64,000 nt of DNA. Source: Caldimonas brevitalea (GTDB taxonomy: Bacteria > Pseudomonadota > Gammaproteobacteria > Burkholderiales > Burkholderiaceae_C). Positions within the stretch are counted from its first letter, which is position 1. Every line of letters begins with the position of its first letter. The position numbers and the translations under genes are program-made. The stretch is from contig NZ_CP011371.1 of NCBI RefSeq assembly GCF_001017435.1, positions 6,262,001-6,326,000 on the forward strand, in the 5' to 3' direction. Shown here one piece after another: positions 1-10,255 of the stretch. The notes under the pieces are model-generated. The model was not told the DNA's origin, searched no databases, and saw only the letters and a program-made list of their open reading frames with translations.

Positions 1-186
1 GCGGTGCACAGCGTGCTGGAGCAAGTCGAGGTGGCCACCTCCGACGGCGTGCGCACCGCGTGGGTGGTGGCCACCAACGTCTATGTCAAAACCCCGCTCG
101 GCTGGCGCATGGTGTGCCACCACGCCAGCCCCGGCACCACGCGCGAACTGCAGGACGTGGCCAATGCGCCCGCGCTGCTGCACTGA
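1..186 (+). CDS. SnoaL-like / NTF2-fold protein, C-terminal part
   Basis: The reading frame is open from the first base of the window and stops at 186, so only the C-terminal ~61 residues are visible. The residues WVVATNVYVKTPLGWRMVCH are typical of the last two strands of the SnoaL-like/NTF2 fold, where a Trp-Arg-hydrophobic-x-His-His strand closes the cone. Members of this superfamily are small standalone proteins of varied or unknown function, so no reaction can be assigned. It lies 21 bases before the YheT-type hydrolase and may share its transcript. The start is outside the window. Confidence 0.7.
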   Translation, partial: AVHSVLEQVEVATSDGVRTAWVVATNVYVKTPLGWRMVCHHASPGTTRELQDVANAPALLH

Positions 187-207
187 CACCGGCCGGGGGT
201 TGCGGCG

Positions 208-1206
208 ATGCTGAGCTACCGCGCGCCACGCTGGTTGAGCGGCTCCGGCCCGGTCGGCGGCAACGTCCAGACCATCTGGCCGGCCCTGTTCTCACGGCGC
301 TTTCTCGGCCCGCCGCCGGCCTATTCGCGAGAACGCTGGCCCACGCCCGACGGTGATTTCGTCGACGTCGACCGGCTGCGCTACGACACCGCGCACGCGC
401 CGGCCCCCGATGCGCCGCTGCTGGTGATGTTCCACGGCCTGGAAGGCTCGTCGCGCAGCCACTATGCCGAGGCGTTCGCGCATTTTGCCGACCGCCACCG
501 CTGGCACTACGCGGTGCCGCACTTCCGCGGCTGTTCCGGCGAGTTGAACCTGGCGCCGCGCGCCTACCACTCGGGCGACTATGAAGAGGTCGGCTGGATC
601 CTGGCGCGGCTGCGCACGGCCCACAGCGGGCCGATGCTGGCGGTGGGCGTCTCGCTCGGCGGCAACGCCTTGCTGCGCTGGGCGGAAGAGGCGGGCGACA
701 CGGCAGTTCCGGTCGTCAAGGCGGTCGCTGCGGTGAGTTCGCCGCTCGACCTGGCCGCCGGCGGCATGGCCATCGGGCGGGGCTTCAACCGGCTGGTCTA
801 CAGCCGCATGTTCCTCAACAGCCTGAAGCCGAAAGCCTTGCGCATGCTCGCCCGCCACCCCGGGCTGTTCGACCGCGAGCGCCTGTTGGCCGCCTCGGAC
901 CTGTACGAGTTCGACAATGTGTTCACAGCGCCCCTGCACGGCTTCAAGGACACCGACGACTACTGGGCGCGCGCCTCCAGCAAGCCGCATCTGCACCGCA
1001 TCCGCGTGCCGGCCCTGGTGCTCAACGCGCTCAACGATCCCTTCGTCCCGGCCGACAGCCTGCCACGGCCCGACCAGGTGGGGTCGATGGTGACCTTGTG
1101 GCAGCCCAGGCACGGCGGCCACGTCGGCTTCCCCTCCGGCAGCTGGCCAGGACACGTCTTGACACTGCCCGAACAGGTGCTGAGCTGGATGCGCAACCGG
1201 CTTTGA
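208..1206 (+). CDS. alpha/beta-fold hydrolase, YheT family
   Basis: This 332-residue protein has the YheT/COG0429 pattern: an N-terminal stretch with GNVQTIWP, an oxyanion-region segment VMFHGLEGSS, the nucleophile elbow GVSLGG (Ser near residue 148), an acid in LNALNDPFVP and a late His in GGHVGF. Length fits the family (320-340). It is predicted to be a cytosolic serine hydrolase or esterase; the natural substrate of bacterial YheT proteins is not established. The ATG at 208 sits close behind the SnoaL-like gene, and the next gene starts 38 bases downstream, so the three may form one transcription unit. Confidence 0.85.
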   Translation: MLSYRAPRWLSGSGPVGGNVQTIWPALFSRRFLGPPPAYSRERWPTPDGDFVDVDRLRYDTAHAPAPDAPLLVMFHGLEGSSRSHYAEAFAHFADRHRWHYAVPHFRGCSGELNLAPRAYHSGDYEEVGWILARLRTAHSGPMLAVGVSLGGNALLRWAEEAGDTAVPVVKAVAAVSSPLDLAAGGMAIGRGFNRLVYSRMFLNSLKPKALRMLARHPGLFDRERLLAASDLYEFDNVFTAPLHGFKDTDDYWARASSKPHLHRIRVPALVLNALNDPFVPADSLPRPDQVGSMVTLWQPRHGGHVGFPSGSWPGHVLTLPEQVLSWMRNRL

Positions 1207-1243
1207 GCGAGCATTGCGGTTTGCAGTGAACGAGGAAGTCTCG

Positions 1244-1786
1244 ATGGACGACATCGTCAAGGCCGCGCTGAAGAAATGGCCCAACGTGCCGGCATGCCAC
1301 GGCTGGCTGGCCCTCGACGCACGTGGCGACTGGTACATGCGCGACGACCGCATCCAGGCGGCCGGCCCCTTCCCCGAGGTGAAGGGCAGCCGCATCACCC
1401 ACGACAAGCTGAAAGACTTCATCCACCGCAACTATGCGGCCGACGAACAAGGGGCCTGGTTCTTCCAGAACGGCCCGCAGCGCGTCTACGTCGAACTCGA
1501 AGCCGCGCCCTACGTCTGGCGGCTGCAAGCCGACCCGAGCGGCCCGGTCGTCATCTGGGCCCACACTGGCACGCCGGCGCACTTCGAATCGGCGGTGCTC
1601 GATGAACATGGGCGCTTGTTTCTGCACACCGACCTCGGCTTCGGTGTCGTGCACAGCCTCGACATGGAGGCGGCCGCGCAGGCGGTGGAAACCGGCTTGT
1701 GGCCGCTGCAGGAGCTGCGCTTTGCCGAACTGCCCGGCCGCTTCGGCTACCGTCTCAGCCCGCAGCGCGATCTGGCGCCCGGCTGA
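1244..1786 (+). CDS. conserved proteobacterial protein of unknown function
   Basis: This 180-residue protein starts MDDIVKAALKKWPNVPACHG and has many aromatic residues (WLALDARGDWYMRDD, AWFFQNGPQRVYVELE). It resembles a DUF of about 180 residues found in betaproteobacteria next to YheT-like hydrolases. I know no assigned function and cannot give the DUF number with certainty. The ATG at 1244 is preferred over the in-frame TTG at 1214 because a GAGGAAG ribosome site lies 5-6 bases before it. There is no signal peptide or membrane segment, so it should be cytosolic. A palindromic terminator follows at 1854. Confidence 0.7.
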   Translation: MDDIVKAALKKWPNVPACHGWLALDARGDWYMRDDRIQAAGPFPEVKGSRITHDKLKDFIHRNYAADEQGAWFFQNGPQRVYVELEAAPYVWRLQADPSGPVVIWAHTGTPAHFESAVLDEHGRLFLHTDLGFGVVHSLDMEAAAQAVETGLWPLQELRFAELPGRFGYRLSPQRDLAPG

Positions 1787-1849
1787 GCCTCAACGCTGCA
1801 CTTCATTGCCGCGCGTCGACGTCTTGCATCGGGCCTCTGCGCACCCATG

Positions 1850-1875
1850 AAAAAGGCCGGTCTCGAGACCGGCCT
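1850..1875 (-). terminator. intrinsic terminator of the cytochrome c gene, possibly bidirectional
   Basis: A perfect 22-base palindrome (1854-1875, arms AGGCCGGTCTC / GAGACCGGCCT) lies between convergent genes. Read on the minus strand it is followed by TTTTT (1854 down to 1850), the form of a rho-independent terminator for the cytochrome gene. On the plus strand the T-rich tail is weak (CTTCGCTT). Confidence 0.8.
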
Positions 1876-1929
1876 CTTCGCTTCAGATGGAAGCTTCAGC
1901 TGAGAAGCACAACGCTCACTTCGACGCGC

Positions 1930-2865
1930 TCACTTCGAGGCGTTCACCATGTAGGTGACGACTTCCTTGATGTCGGCGTCGCTGGCGCTCATCGCGCCAC
2001 CCTTCGGCGGCATCGCGCCCTTGCCCTTGATGGCGCTGGCGGTCAGCGCGTCCAGGCCTTGCGCGAGGCGCGGCGCCCAGCCGGCCTTGTCGCCGACCTT
2101 CGGCGCACCGGCGACACCGGCCCCATGGCAGACCTGGCACGCCTGCGCGTAGAGAGCCGGCACGGCCGCAGCGGCGGCAGGCGCGGCGGCGGCCGAGGTG
2201 ACCGGCGCCGAAGCGGCCGCCTGGGTCCCCATGTTGGCGGCGGCCACTGCGGCGGCCGCGTTCTGGGCCGCCTGGTTGTCCTGAGGGGTCGAGCCCGTGG
2301 CGGTTGTCGCGGTGGTGGGCGCCGCCTCCGCGGTCGGTGCAGCCGCCGGGGCCTTGGGCTCTTCGAACTTGCCGCCCGAGCCGTTGGCCATGTAGACCAC
2401 CGCACGGCCGATCTCGAGATCGCTGAAGTCGCCGCCGCCTTGCGGGCCCATGGCGCCCTTGCCCTTCAACGCCGACTGCAGCAGCGTGTCGTAGCCCTTG
2501 GGCAGGCGGTCGGACCACGCGGCGGCATCGCCGAGCTTCGGCGCACCCGCAGCACCGGTCGTGTGGCAGGCCGAGCACTGGGCCTTGAACACGTCTTCGC
2601 CACTCTTCAGCGTGGCGGGGTTGGACAGGTCTTTCAGCTCCACGGTGCCCACCGGCTGGATGCGCCGCGCGACCGACTCTTCGCTGAAGGCGTCGCTGCC
2701 GGCGCCGGCCCGCTTGTCGGCGACCACGAAGGTGACCAGCAGCAGGATGACGACGATGGGGATCAGAAACGAGAAGACGACGGCGACGATGAGTTGCTTG
2801 GGCGTCTTGATCGGGCCCTCGTGCGGACTGTCGTGATCGTCGTGGGCGTTTCGTTGTTCGCTCAT
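1930..2865 (-). CDS. membrane-anchored dihaem cytochrome c (c5/class I type)
   Basis: The 311-residue protein has one N-terminal transmembrane helix (about residues 27-48) preceded by a short charged cytosolic tail, so it is probably an uncleaved anchor with a periplasmic body. Two c-type haem sites are visible: CSACH near residue 96 and CQVCH near residue 242. Each is followed by a G.PK.GD segment and a distal Met candidate (KGKGAM.P). The domains are joined by about 80 residues rich in Ala, Pro and Thr. This is a tandem cytochrome c5-like electron carrier, likely serving a terminal oxidase or other periplasmic redox enzyme; the partner is not in the window. It is a single gene ending at the terminator at 1850-1875. 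Confidence 0.88.
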   Translation of the reverse strand: MSEQRNAHDDHDSPHEGPIKTPKQLIVAVVFSFLIPIVVILLLVTFVVADKRAGAGSDAFSEESVARRIQPVGTVELKDLSNPATLKSGEDVFKAQCSACHTTGAAGAPKLGDAAAWSDRLPKGYDTLLQSALKGKGAMGPQGGGDFSDLEIGRAVVYMANGSGGKFEEPKAPAAAPTAEAAPTTATTATGSTPQDNQAAQNAAAAVAAANMGTQAAASAPVTSAAAAPAAAAAVPALYAQACQVCHGAGVAGAPKVGDKAGWAPRLAQGLDALTASAIKGKGAMPPKGGAMSASDADIKEVVTYMVNASK

Positions 2866-3040
2866 GGGCTCTATCCTCGACTGCGGGAGCTTGTGTTGGG
2901 GGGGCGATCGTCGCGGTGCAAAACCTTGGGATTATACGGGCCGCCCCCTCCCGCCCCGAGCCCCGAGCGGGCCGTGAAGCGCAGCACTTGGCGAAGATCG
3001 GACGATGAACTTCTGAAGTGCGGTTAACATACGCATCTTT

Positions 3041-3116
3041 GCGCCCGTAGCTCAGTGGATAGAGTATTGGCCTCCGAAGCCAAGGGTCGCTGGTTCGATC
3101 CCAGCCGGGCGCGCCA
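3041..3116 (+). tRNA. tRNA-Arg (anticodon CCG)
   Basis: The 76-nt cloverleaf is complete. The acceptor arms are GCGCCCG / CGGGCGC, the D arm is GCTC..GAGT, and the anticodon stem TTGGC/GCCAA encloses the loop CTCCGAA, giving anticodon CCG (reads CGG). The T arm is CTGG-TTCGATC-CCAG, the discriminator is G and CCA is encoded. It stands alone between the cytochrome c promoter region and the sigma factor gene. Confidence 0.97.
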
Positions 3117-3583
3117 TCTTCAGCAGCCGCAGCAGACACCGTCGTCGTCCGTCCTGTCCACCGGGCAGCGCACCGGACCCAGGTCGTCGCGCTGCGCTCG
3201 CGGCGTCGATGGCCGGCGTCTCTTGCCTGCCGTCTCTTGCCTTCCCTTCCATGTCTTGCCGTCGCTGAGGGCCGCGCTCCGGGGCCCGACTTCCAGCTGG
3301 CGCCCCCTCCCCGCTGCCGTGCTCCGCCGCCCGATCGACGGCCGGCCAGCTTTCACCATCGGTAACTTCGAGCCGACGGCCGGCACGACTACCATTTGAC
3401 GACCCGGACCCGCCCGACCCGATCGCGCTGCCCGGCTGCCGCCCCCGCAGCTCGCGTGATACAAGGCCTGCCTGCGGTCCTGCGCACCACCCGCGCGAAC
3501 AGGCGACAGCCCGCTGCCGCGCCGCATCCGGCGCACGGCGTCCGCGCACCGGCAAGCCGAGCATCGCCACACGAGAGGCATCG
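3117..3583. other. 467-base intergenic region without a recognised gene
   Basis: The region lies between tRNA-Arg and the ECF sigma gene. I see no convincing coding frame. It contains repeats of the short word CTTGCC (for example CCGTCTCTTGCC around 3229-3242) and is otherwise GC-rich without an obvious sigma-70 promoter. The promoter of the sigma/kinase pair should be here. A GAGAGG ribosome site lies just before 3584. Confidence 0.4.
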
Positions 3584-4321
3584 ATGATGTGCACGATCGA
3601 CGACGTAACCTCCGACCCGGCGGCCGAGAACGACAGCCCGCCGCTCGCGCCGCCACCCGGCCCGCCGGCCGCGTCGACACCCGGCCCGGTCACCCAGCTG
3701 TTGCAAAGCTGGTCGGGCGGCGACCCGCGTGCCCTCGACCGACTGCTGCCGATGGTGTACGACGAGTTGCGCCGCCTGGCCCGGCGCCATCTGCGTCACG
3801 AGCGCGAAGGACACACGTTGGGCGGCACCGGGCTGGTTCACGAGGCCTATATCCGTCTGGCGCAACTCGGTCCGGTGCAGTGCGATTCGCGCGCCCAGTT
3901 CTTCGGCTGTGCCTCGGTGCTGATGCGCCACATCCTCGTCGATCACGCGCGCGCCCGGCGTGCTGCCAAGCGCGGCGGCGGGGTGCCGGTACAGAGCCTC
4001 GACGTGCTGCAGGACGAAGCCGACACCGGCCTGCCCTCTGCGCTGCGCCTAGCGGCAGCCGACAGCGGTGACGAGGCGCTCGACCTGCTCGCGCTCGACC
4101 AGGCCCTCAAACGCCTCGAGTCGCTCGACCCGCGCCAGAGCCGGGTGGTCGAGTTGCGCTTCTTCGGTGGGCTGAGCGTCACCGAAACGGCCGAGGCGAT
4201 GCAGATTTCCGAGGCCACCGTGAAGCGCGAGTGGGCGACTGCCCGCGCCTGGCTGCTGCGCGAGCTGGGCCGCACCAACGTCGACCGTCAGCCGCCTGGC
4301 CGATCGTCCGGCCGCACCTGA
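3584..4321 (+). CDS. ECF-family RNA polymerase sigma factor (kinase-linked type)
   Basis: This 245-residue protein has a Pro-rich N-terminus (1-35), a sigma region 2 (VYDELRRLARRHL .. GLVHEAYIRL .. RAQFFGCASVLMRHILVDHARARRAAKRGG) and a C-terminal sigma region 4 helix-turn-helix (VVELRFFGGLSVTETAEAM and ISEATVKREWATARAWL). It resembles the sigma-70 group that is encoded beside Ser/Thr kinases rather than beside anti-sigma factors. In region 2.2 the usual acidic residues before LVxEAY are replaced by HTLGGTG, with Thr78 and Thr82, a hallmark of phospho-activated ECF43-type factors. The kinase gene follows directly. Confidence 0.88.
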   Translation: MMCTIDDVTSDPAAENDSPPLAPPPGPPAASTPGPVTQLLQSWSGGDPRALDRLLPMVYDELRRLARRHLRHEREGHTLGGTGLVHEAYIRLAQLGPVQCDSRAQFFGCASVLMRHILVDHARARRAAKRGGGVPVQSLDVLQDEADTGLPSALRLAAADSGDEALDLLALDQALKRLESLDPRQSRVVELRFFGGLSVTETAEAMQISEATVKREWATARAWLLRELGRTNVDRQPPGRSSGRT

Positions 4322-4468
4322 GATCACGCCCGGCGTCCCCTGCTGCGTGAGCCCCCCACCATGTCGTTTTCGCTTTCCGATCTTTCGGACGGGACGCAGC
4401 GGCTGACCGCGGCGTTCGACGCCGCCGGGGCCCACGCCCGGCGATCCCGGGCAGAAGGAGGCGACGGC

Positions 4469-7045
4469 ATGGACGCGCGACGCTGGCAGCAGGTCAAGGG
4501 CCTGCTCGCCCACTGCCTGGAATTGCCGCTGACCGAGCGCAGCGAAGCGGTCGAGCGGCTCAGCGGCGACGACGACTGGTTGCGCCAGGAACTGGCGTCG
4601 CTGCTGGCCGCGGCCACCGCGGACGATGACCGCCTCGATGCGATGCCGGCGACGCGCGCGCTCGAAGCCCTCGACGCCTTCCGGCGGCCGGGCTGGGTCG
4701 GCCGGCACCTGGGGCGCTGGCGCATCCTGGCCCCGATCGCCACCGGTGGCATGGGCGAGGTCTACCGTGCCGAACGCGCCGACGGCCAGTACGAGCAGCA
4801 GGTGGCGGTCAAGCTGATGCGACCCGACCTGCCGCCCGACTTGCTGCTCGAGCGGTTCAAGGCCGAACGGCAGATCCTCGCCGGCCTCGACCATCCCAAC
4901 CTGGCCAAGCTGCTCGACGGCGGCGTCACCGACGACGGCCTGCCCTATTTCGTGATGGAGCTGGTGCACGGCGAGTCGTTGCTGGCCTACTGCGACCGGC
5001 TGCGGCTGTCGCTGCACGAGCGGCTGCACCTGTTTCGCGCGGTGTGCAAGGTGGTGCACTACGCGCATCAGCAGGGTGTGGTGCACCGCGACCTGAAGCC
5101 GAGCAACCTGCTGGTCACACGCGACGGCACCGTGAAGCTGGTGGACTTCGGCATCGCCAAGCAGACCTCGGCGTCGACCGGCCGCGGCGCCGAACACACG
5201 GCGACCCTGCAGCGTGCGCTGACGCCCGAGTTCGCCAGCCCAGAGCAGATGAGAGGCGAAAGCGCCACGCCGGCCAGCGACATCTATTCGCTGGGTGTCG
5301 TGCTGTACCGCCTGCTTGCGCACACCAGCCCCTACGGCAAGGCTTGCGAAGACCGCTACGCCTTGACGCGCGCCATCTGCGACCTCGAGCCCGTGCCCCC
5401 CAGCCAGGCGGTGGCGGACGAGACTCCCGACGCCCGCGGGCTGCGGCGTCAGCTGAAGGGCGACCTCGATGCCGTGGCGCTGATGGCGCTGCGCAAACAG
5501 CCGTCACGCCGCTACGCCTGCGCCGAGGCGATGGCAGACGACTTGTTCCGTCACCTCGAAGGGCTGCCGGTGGCCGCGCGCCGCGGCGCGTGGAGCTACC
5601 GCGCAGGCCGCTTCGTGTTGCGCCACCGGGCCGTCCTGGTGGCGGCGCTGTTCGCCAACCTGGCCCTGGTGGCCGGCACCATGGTCGCCAGCTACGCCGC
5701 CTACGAGGCGCACCAGCAGCGCCAGCGCGCCGAGCGACATTTCGCCAATGTGCGACAGCTCGCCAACATGCTGATGCTCGATGTGCACAAGGCCGTCGAG
5801 ACCCTGCCCGGCGCCACCCGCGCACGCGAACTGATCGTCCGCAACGCCCTCACCTACCTGCAGCAGCTGGACGACGAAGCGCGGGGTGACCCGGCCCTGC
5901 AGCTCGAACTCGCCGCCGGCTACCGCAACATCGGCGACATCCAGGGTGTGGTGTTCAGCCCCACGCCGGCCGACGGCCCCGGCGCCTTGGCCAGCTACGA
6001 CCGTGCCCTCTCGCTGGTGCAAGCCCTGGCGGACGGACAGGCCGCGGCCGACACGCCGCAGCAGCAACAGCAGGGTGTGGCCGAGCAGGCCAGGCTGCAC
6101 CAGCGCCGGGCCGCGGTGCTGGCGTCGCTCGGCCGGTTTGCGCAGGCCGAGGCGGCCGCCCGAGCCGGCATTGCCGCCGCCGAGCGGCTGCAACCTTCGG
6201 CGGCCATCGGCAGCGACGCCCTGGCCCGGTTGCTCGCCGCCCAACATGCCCAATTGGCACAGGTGCACCGACTGGCCGGCGACACCACCGCCTTCCTGGA
6301 AAGCTCTGACACGGCAGCCGCGCAGTTCGAGGCTGTGCTCATGCGCCAGCCGGACGACATCGAGGCCTTGCTGAGCCTGTCCGGTGTTCACGGCGAGCGT
6401 GGGGCCCACTTGCTCGAACGCAATACCTCCCCCGAAAGCGCCCGGCTGGCGCTGGAGGCCATCCGCAAGGCCATTGCGGTGCAGCAGGTGGCCGACGAGA
6501 AGCGTCCCAACCAGAAGCTGCTGGCGCGCAACCTGGCGGCGCTGCACAACAACGCCGGCGTGGCACTGATGCGTTTGCAGCGCCCGCGCGACGCCGAGGC
6601 GGAGCACCGCCACGCGATCGCATGGCTGGCCCCGCTCGTGGCTCGAGACCCGGGCGATGCGGCGCTGCGCATCGAAGCGGGCGCGGCGTCGGCCCTGCTC
6701 AGCGATGCGCTGTTGGCGCTCGACGACGTCGGCGGCAGTGTCGCGGCGGCACGCGCCGCGGTGGACGATTTCGAGGCCCTGCCCGCCGCGACCCGCGCGG
6801 GTGTGCTCAGCGAGCACACCTGGGGGCTCGGCCACTACCGGCTGGCCAAGGCGCTGCAGGTGCGTGCTGCGCGCCCGGGCCTCTCGGCCGCAACCGCCCG
6901 CGACGATGCCGAAGGCGCATGCCGCCACTACCGCCTCAGCCTGGCCTTGCTCGAGGCCCACCGGCCGGGCCTGCCTGGCACCGGCAGCGCGACCGTCGTC
7001 ACGCCGCAAACCGTTCGCGAGGCCCTGCAGAACTGCCCGCCCTGA
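4469..7045 (+). CDS. membrane Ser/Thr protein kinase with TPR-like sensor region
   Basis: The Hanks-type kinase domain covers roughly residues 80-340: glycine loop TGGMGEVY, VAIKL-type Lys in QVAVKLM, catalytic HRDLKPSN (about 206-213), DFGIAK (about 226) and FASPEQM. One transmembrane helix follows (about 386-411, VLVAALFANLALVAGTMVA). The last ~430 residues are Ala-rich helical pairs like TPRs and should be periplasmic. The start at 4469 is chosen because GAAGGAGG lies 7 bases before it; an upstream ATG at 4361 would add 36 residues without such a site. With the sigma gene it forms a likely signal pair in which the kinase phosphorylates the sigma factor. No anti-sigma gene is present. Confidence 0.88.
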   Translation: MDARRWQQVKGLLAHCLELPLTERSEAVERLSGDDDWLRQELASLLAAATADDDRLDAMPATRALEALDAFRRPGWVGRHLGRWRILAPIATGGMGEVYRAERADGQYEQQVAVKLMRPDLPPDLLLERFKAERQILAGLDHPNLAKLLDGGVTDDGLPYFVMELVHGESLLAYCDRLRLSLHERLHLFRAVCKVVHYAHQQGVVHRDLKPSNLLVTRDGTVKLVDFGIAKQTSASTGRGAEHTATLQRALTPEFASPEQMRGESATPASDIYSLGVVLYRLLAHTSPYGKACEDRYALTRAICDLEPVPPSQAVADETPDARGLRRQLKGDLDAVALMALRKQPSRRYACAEAMADDLFRHLEGLPVAARRGAWSYRAGRFVLRHRAVLVAALFANLALVAGTMVASYAAYEAHQQRQRAERHFANVRQLANMLMLDVHKAVETLPGATRARELIVRNALTYLQQLDDEARGDPALQLELAAGYRNIGDIQGVVFSPTPADGPGALASYDRALSLVQALADGQAAADTPQQQQQGVAEQARLHQRRAAVLASLGRFAQAEAAARAGIAAAERLQPSAAIGSDALARLLAAQHAQLAQVHRLAGDTTAFLESSDTAAAQFEAVLMRQPDDIEALLSLSGVHGERGAHLLERNTSPESARLALEAIRKAIAVQQVADEKRPNQKLLARNLAALHNNAGVALMRLQRPRDAEAEHRHAIAWLAPLVARDPGDAALRIEAGAASALLSDALLALDDVGGSVAAARAAVDDFEALPAATRAGVLSEHTWGLGHYRLAKALQVRAARPGLSAATARDDAEGACRHYRLSLALLEAHRPGLPGTGSATVVTPQTVREALQNCPP

Positions 7046-7159
7046 AGGCCGTAAGGGGCGGCGCGGCCGGCTGCCGTGACGTATGTGACCGATCTGACGC
7101 GGCGGTATCCAACTGCAACGTCGCGAGCTGCGCCGGATCATTTCTACGCTTGAGTCGAC

Positions 7160-8095
7160 ATGGGCAACGTGATGCGACAAGAGCTGGGTGGGGCGGCAGC
7201 CATGTGGTACGACGCGGTGATGCCGCGCGCGGCGAACGGGGCGTCGCACGAGCGGTCGGCCCCGTTGCCCCGCGCTGCGCCGGCCTCGGCGCCGCCGGCG
7301 GTGATGCTGCACGACGAGCCGCCAGCGCGCCGCTTGCCGACCCGTGCGACGCCCGGCCACCCCTCGCTGCTGACCGCACTGATGGGGTCGGAGAGCCCCG
7401 CCGAACGGCAACGTACGGTGAGCGCGCTGGTTCGCACGCTGGGCTTCGAATGGCTCGGCTATTGGCGGATCACCCAGGTGGCCGACCAGGCGGTGGTGCC
7501 GCTGTCTTTCTGCACCACCTACGCCGACCGCACCTGGGCCGAACGCTACTTCGCGCAGGCCTACCACGAGATCGACCCGCGCCTTCAGCTGGCGCTGCGG
7601 TCCAGCCTGCCTGCCGTCTGGGCCCTCGACCAGTTGCAGGCCCAGGCGAACGGCGACCTGCAGGGCTCGCGGCTGCGCCGGTTCGTCGCCGACTTGGCCG
7701 CCACCGGCATGCGCTCGGGCGTGATGTTCGCGTTGCCGGTCGGCTCCAGCACCGAACGCCACGTTGTCAGCCTGCTGTCAGCCACCCCGGGAAACAGCTG
7801 GATCGGCGACGGGCTGCTCGGCCAGGTGTTGACGCTGGCCTTGTGCCTGCACGAGTTCTACACACGCTACAGCGCCCTGCCCCAGGTCGAGCCAGGTGGC
7901 ACGCCGCGGCTCACACCGATCCAGCGCGAGATCCTCGCCTGCGTCTCACAAGGGCTGGGCGACAAAGAAATTGCGTCGCGCCTCGACCTGACACTGCACA
8001 ACGTCGACTACCACATGCGGCAGCTCCGGCGCCGGTTCTCGGTGCGCAACCGCGTGCAGCTGATGCAGGCGGCGCAGAGCCTCGACTTGCGGTAG
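7160..8095 (+). CDS. LuxR-type regulator with autoinducer-binding domain (solo A)
   Basis: This 311-residue protein has a variable N-terminus of ~65 residues, an autoinducer-binding domain, and a LuxR/GerE helix-turn-helix at about 256-307 (LTPIQREILACVSQGLGDKEIA .. VDYHMRQLRRRF). The spacing W-x3-Y, Y-x8-D-P and D-x14-W in WAERYF..HEIDPRL..AVW matches the TraR/LuxR residues Trp57, Tyr61, Asp70, Pro71 and Trp85, so the lactone pocket looks intact. No luxI-type synthase is visible in the window. It is convergent with and paralogous to the regulator at 8244-9143. Start uncertain: 7202 is an alternative ATG behind a GGGTGGGG site. Confidence 0.85.
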   Translation: MGNVMRQELGGAAAMWYDAVMPRAANGASHERSAPLPRAAPASAPPAVMLHDEPPARRLPTRATPGHPSLLTALMGSESPAERQRTVSALVRTLGFEWLGYWRITQVADQAVVPLSFCTTYADRTWAERYFAQAYHEIDPRLQLALRSSLPAVWALDQLQAQANGDLQGSRLRRFVADLAATGMRSGVMFALPVGSSTERHVVSLLSATPGNSWIGDGLLGQVLTLALCLHEFYTRYSALPQVEPGGTPRLTPIQREILACVSQGLGDKEIASRLDLTLHNVDYHMRQLRRRFSVRNRVQLMQAAQSLDLR

Positions 8096-8115
8096 TTGTC
8101 CTGTCTCAGAAATAC

Positions 8116-8134
8116 GCGGCACAGCCTGTGCCGC
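8116..8134. terminator. hairpin between convergent luxR-type genes
   Basis: An 8-bp perfect stem (GCGGCACA / TGTGCCGC) with a 3-base loop lies 20 bases after the stop of solo A. There is no T-run on either strand, so it is at best a weak or factor-assisted terminator, or a transcript-protecting hairpin. Confidence 0.35.
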
Positions 8135-8243
8135 AACAGCGCGACCCTGCGCCACACGCTGCGGCCTGCACGGCCGGTTGCTGACGTCGGCCGGGTGGCG
8201 CCGTTCTCAGCGCCTCCCGGTCGGCCGTGAAACGCACGCGGGT

Positions 8244-9139
8244 TCAGGTCTCCTGCACCGCCTGCATCGCCGCCTTCACCAACTGCACGCGATTGCGCAC
8301 CGAGAACCGGCGTCGCAGCTGCCGCATGTGGTAGTCCACCGTGTGGGCCGACAACTGCAGTTGGTAGGCGATCTCCTTGTCGCTCTGCCCCTGGATCAGA
8401 AAGTTCAGGATGTGCTGCTGCATCGGCGGCATCTCGGCACGCAGCCCCGCGTGGGTCTCAGGCAGGCGGCGGTGCTGCGACAGGTATTCGTGCACGCTCA
8501 GGGCCAGCGTCAAGGCCTGCCCGAGCACGCTGTCCATGATCCAGCGCCGGTTGGGCGCGCTCGACATCAGGCTGATCACCGTGCGCTCCTGCACCCGGGT
8601 CGGCGACGCGAGGCTGAAGAACACGCCGCTGCCTATGCCGCAGTCGGCCAGTTCGTCGAGAAAGCGGCGCTTGCGCCCCGCCATCGGCCCGCGGCCGTCG
8701 GACGCTTTCAGGTCATCGAGGTCCCAGACCAGCGGCAGGCTGGAGCAGGGCGCGTCGTGGTGGCGCGTGTCGAGGTCGTGGTAGCGCTGAGAAAAGTAGC
8801 GCTGGGTCCACTCGGGATGGGCATAGCTGGTGAAGAAGGTGAGCGGGGTCGCCTTGCCGTGCTGCTGCGCCACGCTGCCGTAGCCCAACCAGGCGAAACC
8901 GATCGCATGCAGCATGCCGCGCACCAGACGCTGCCGTTCTTCGCCGGTGCGGGCGGCGATCAAGTCGTTGACAACGCTCGGCATGCGAGGGCGCGGGCCG
9001 GCCTCGCCCGACGTCTCGAGGTCGTCTTCGCTATACAGCAGCGGCATGCCGGGGCCTTGCCAACCGGGGCCGGCGGTGGCAGAGCCGAGCGGGCCCGCAT
9101 CGAACTCCGTGTGCCCCACGGAGTCTGCAAGAGTAAGGG

Positions 9140-9143
<4 letters not shown>
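8244..9143 (-). CDS. LuxR-type regulator with autoinducer-binding domain (solo B)
   Basis: This 299-residue paralogue of solo A shares the autoinducer-fold spacing (WTQRYF..HDLDTRH..LVW; Trp, Tyr, Asp and second Trp kept, but the Pro after Asp is Thr) and a nearly identical recognition region (VDYHMRQLRRRFSVRNRVQL). It should bind DNA as a dimer and may bind an acyl-homoserine lactone or a related signal. Its ATG overlaps the TGA of the transporter ATPase gene (ATGA at 9140-9143), so translation is probably coupled to the transport operon. That is unusual for a LuxR solo and suggests a link between transport and signalling. Confidence 0.85.
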
Positions 9144-10216
<1,073 letters not shown>

Positions 10217-10255
10217 GGTTGCGTGGGTCTCTCGATGAGCGGAAAACGGTGCGGC

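Noticed and set aside
1916..3139. A 407-codon minus-strand frame over the cytochrome gene and tRNA
   Set aside because: It runs through tRNA-Arg and lies in a different frame from the dihaem cytochrome.
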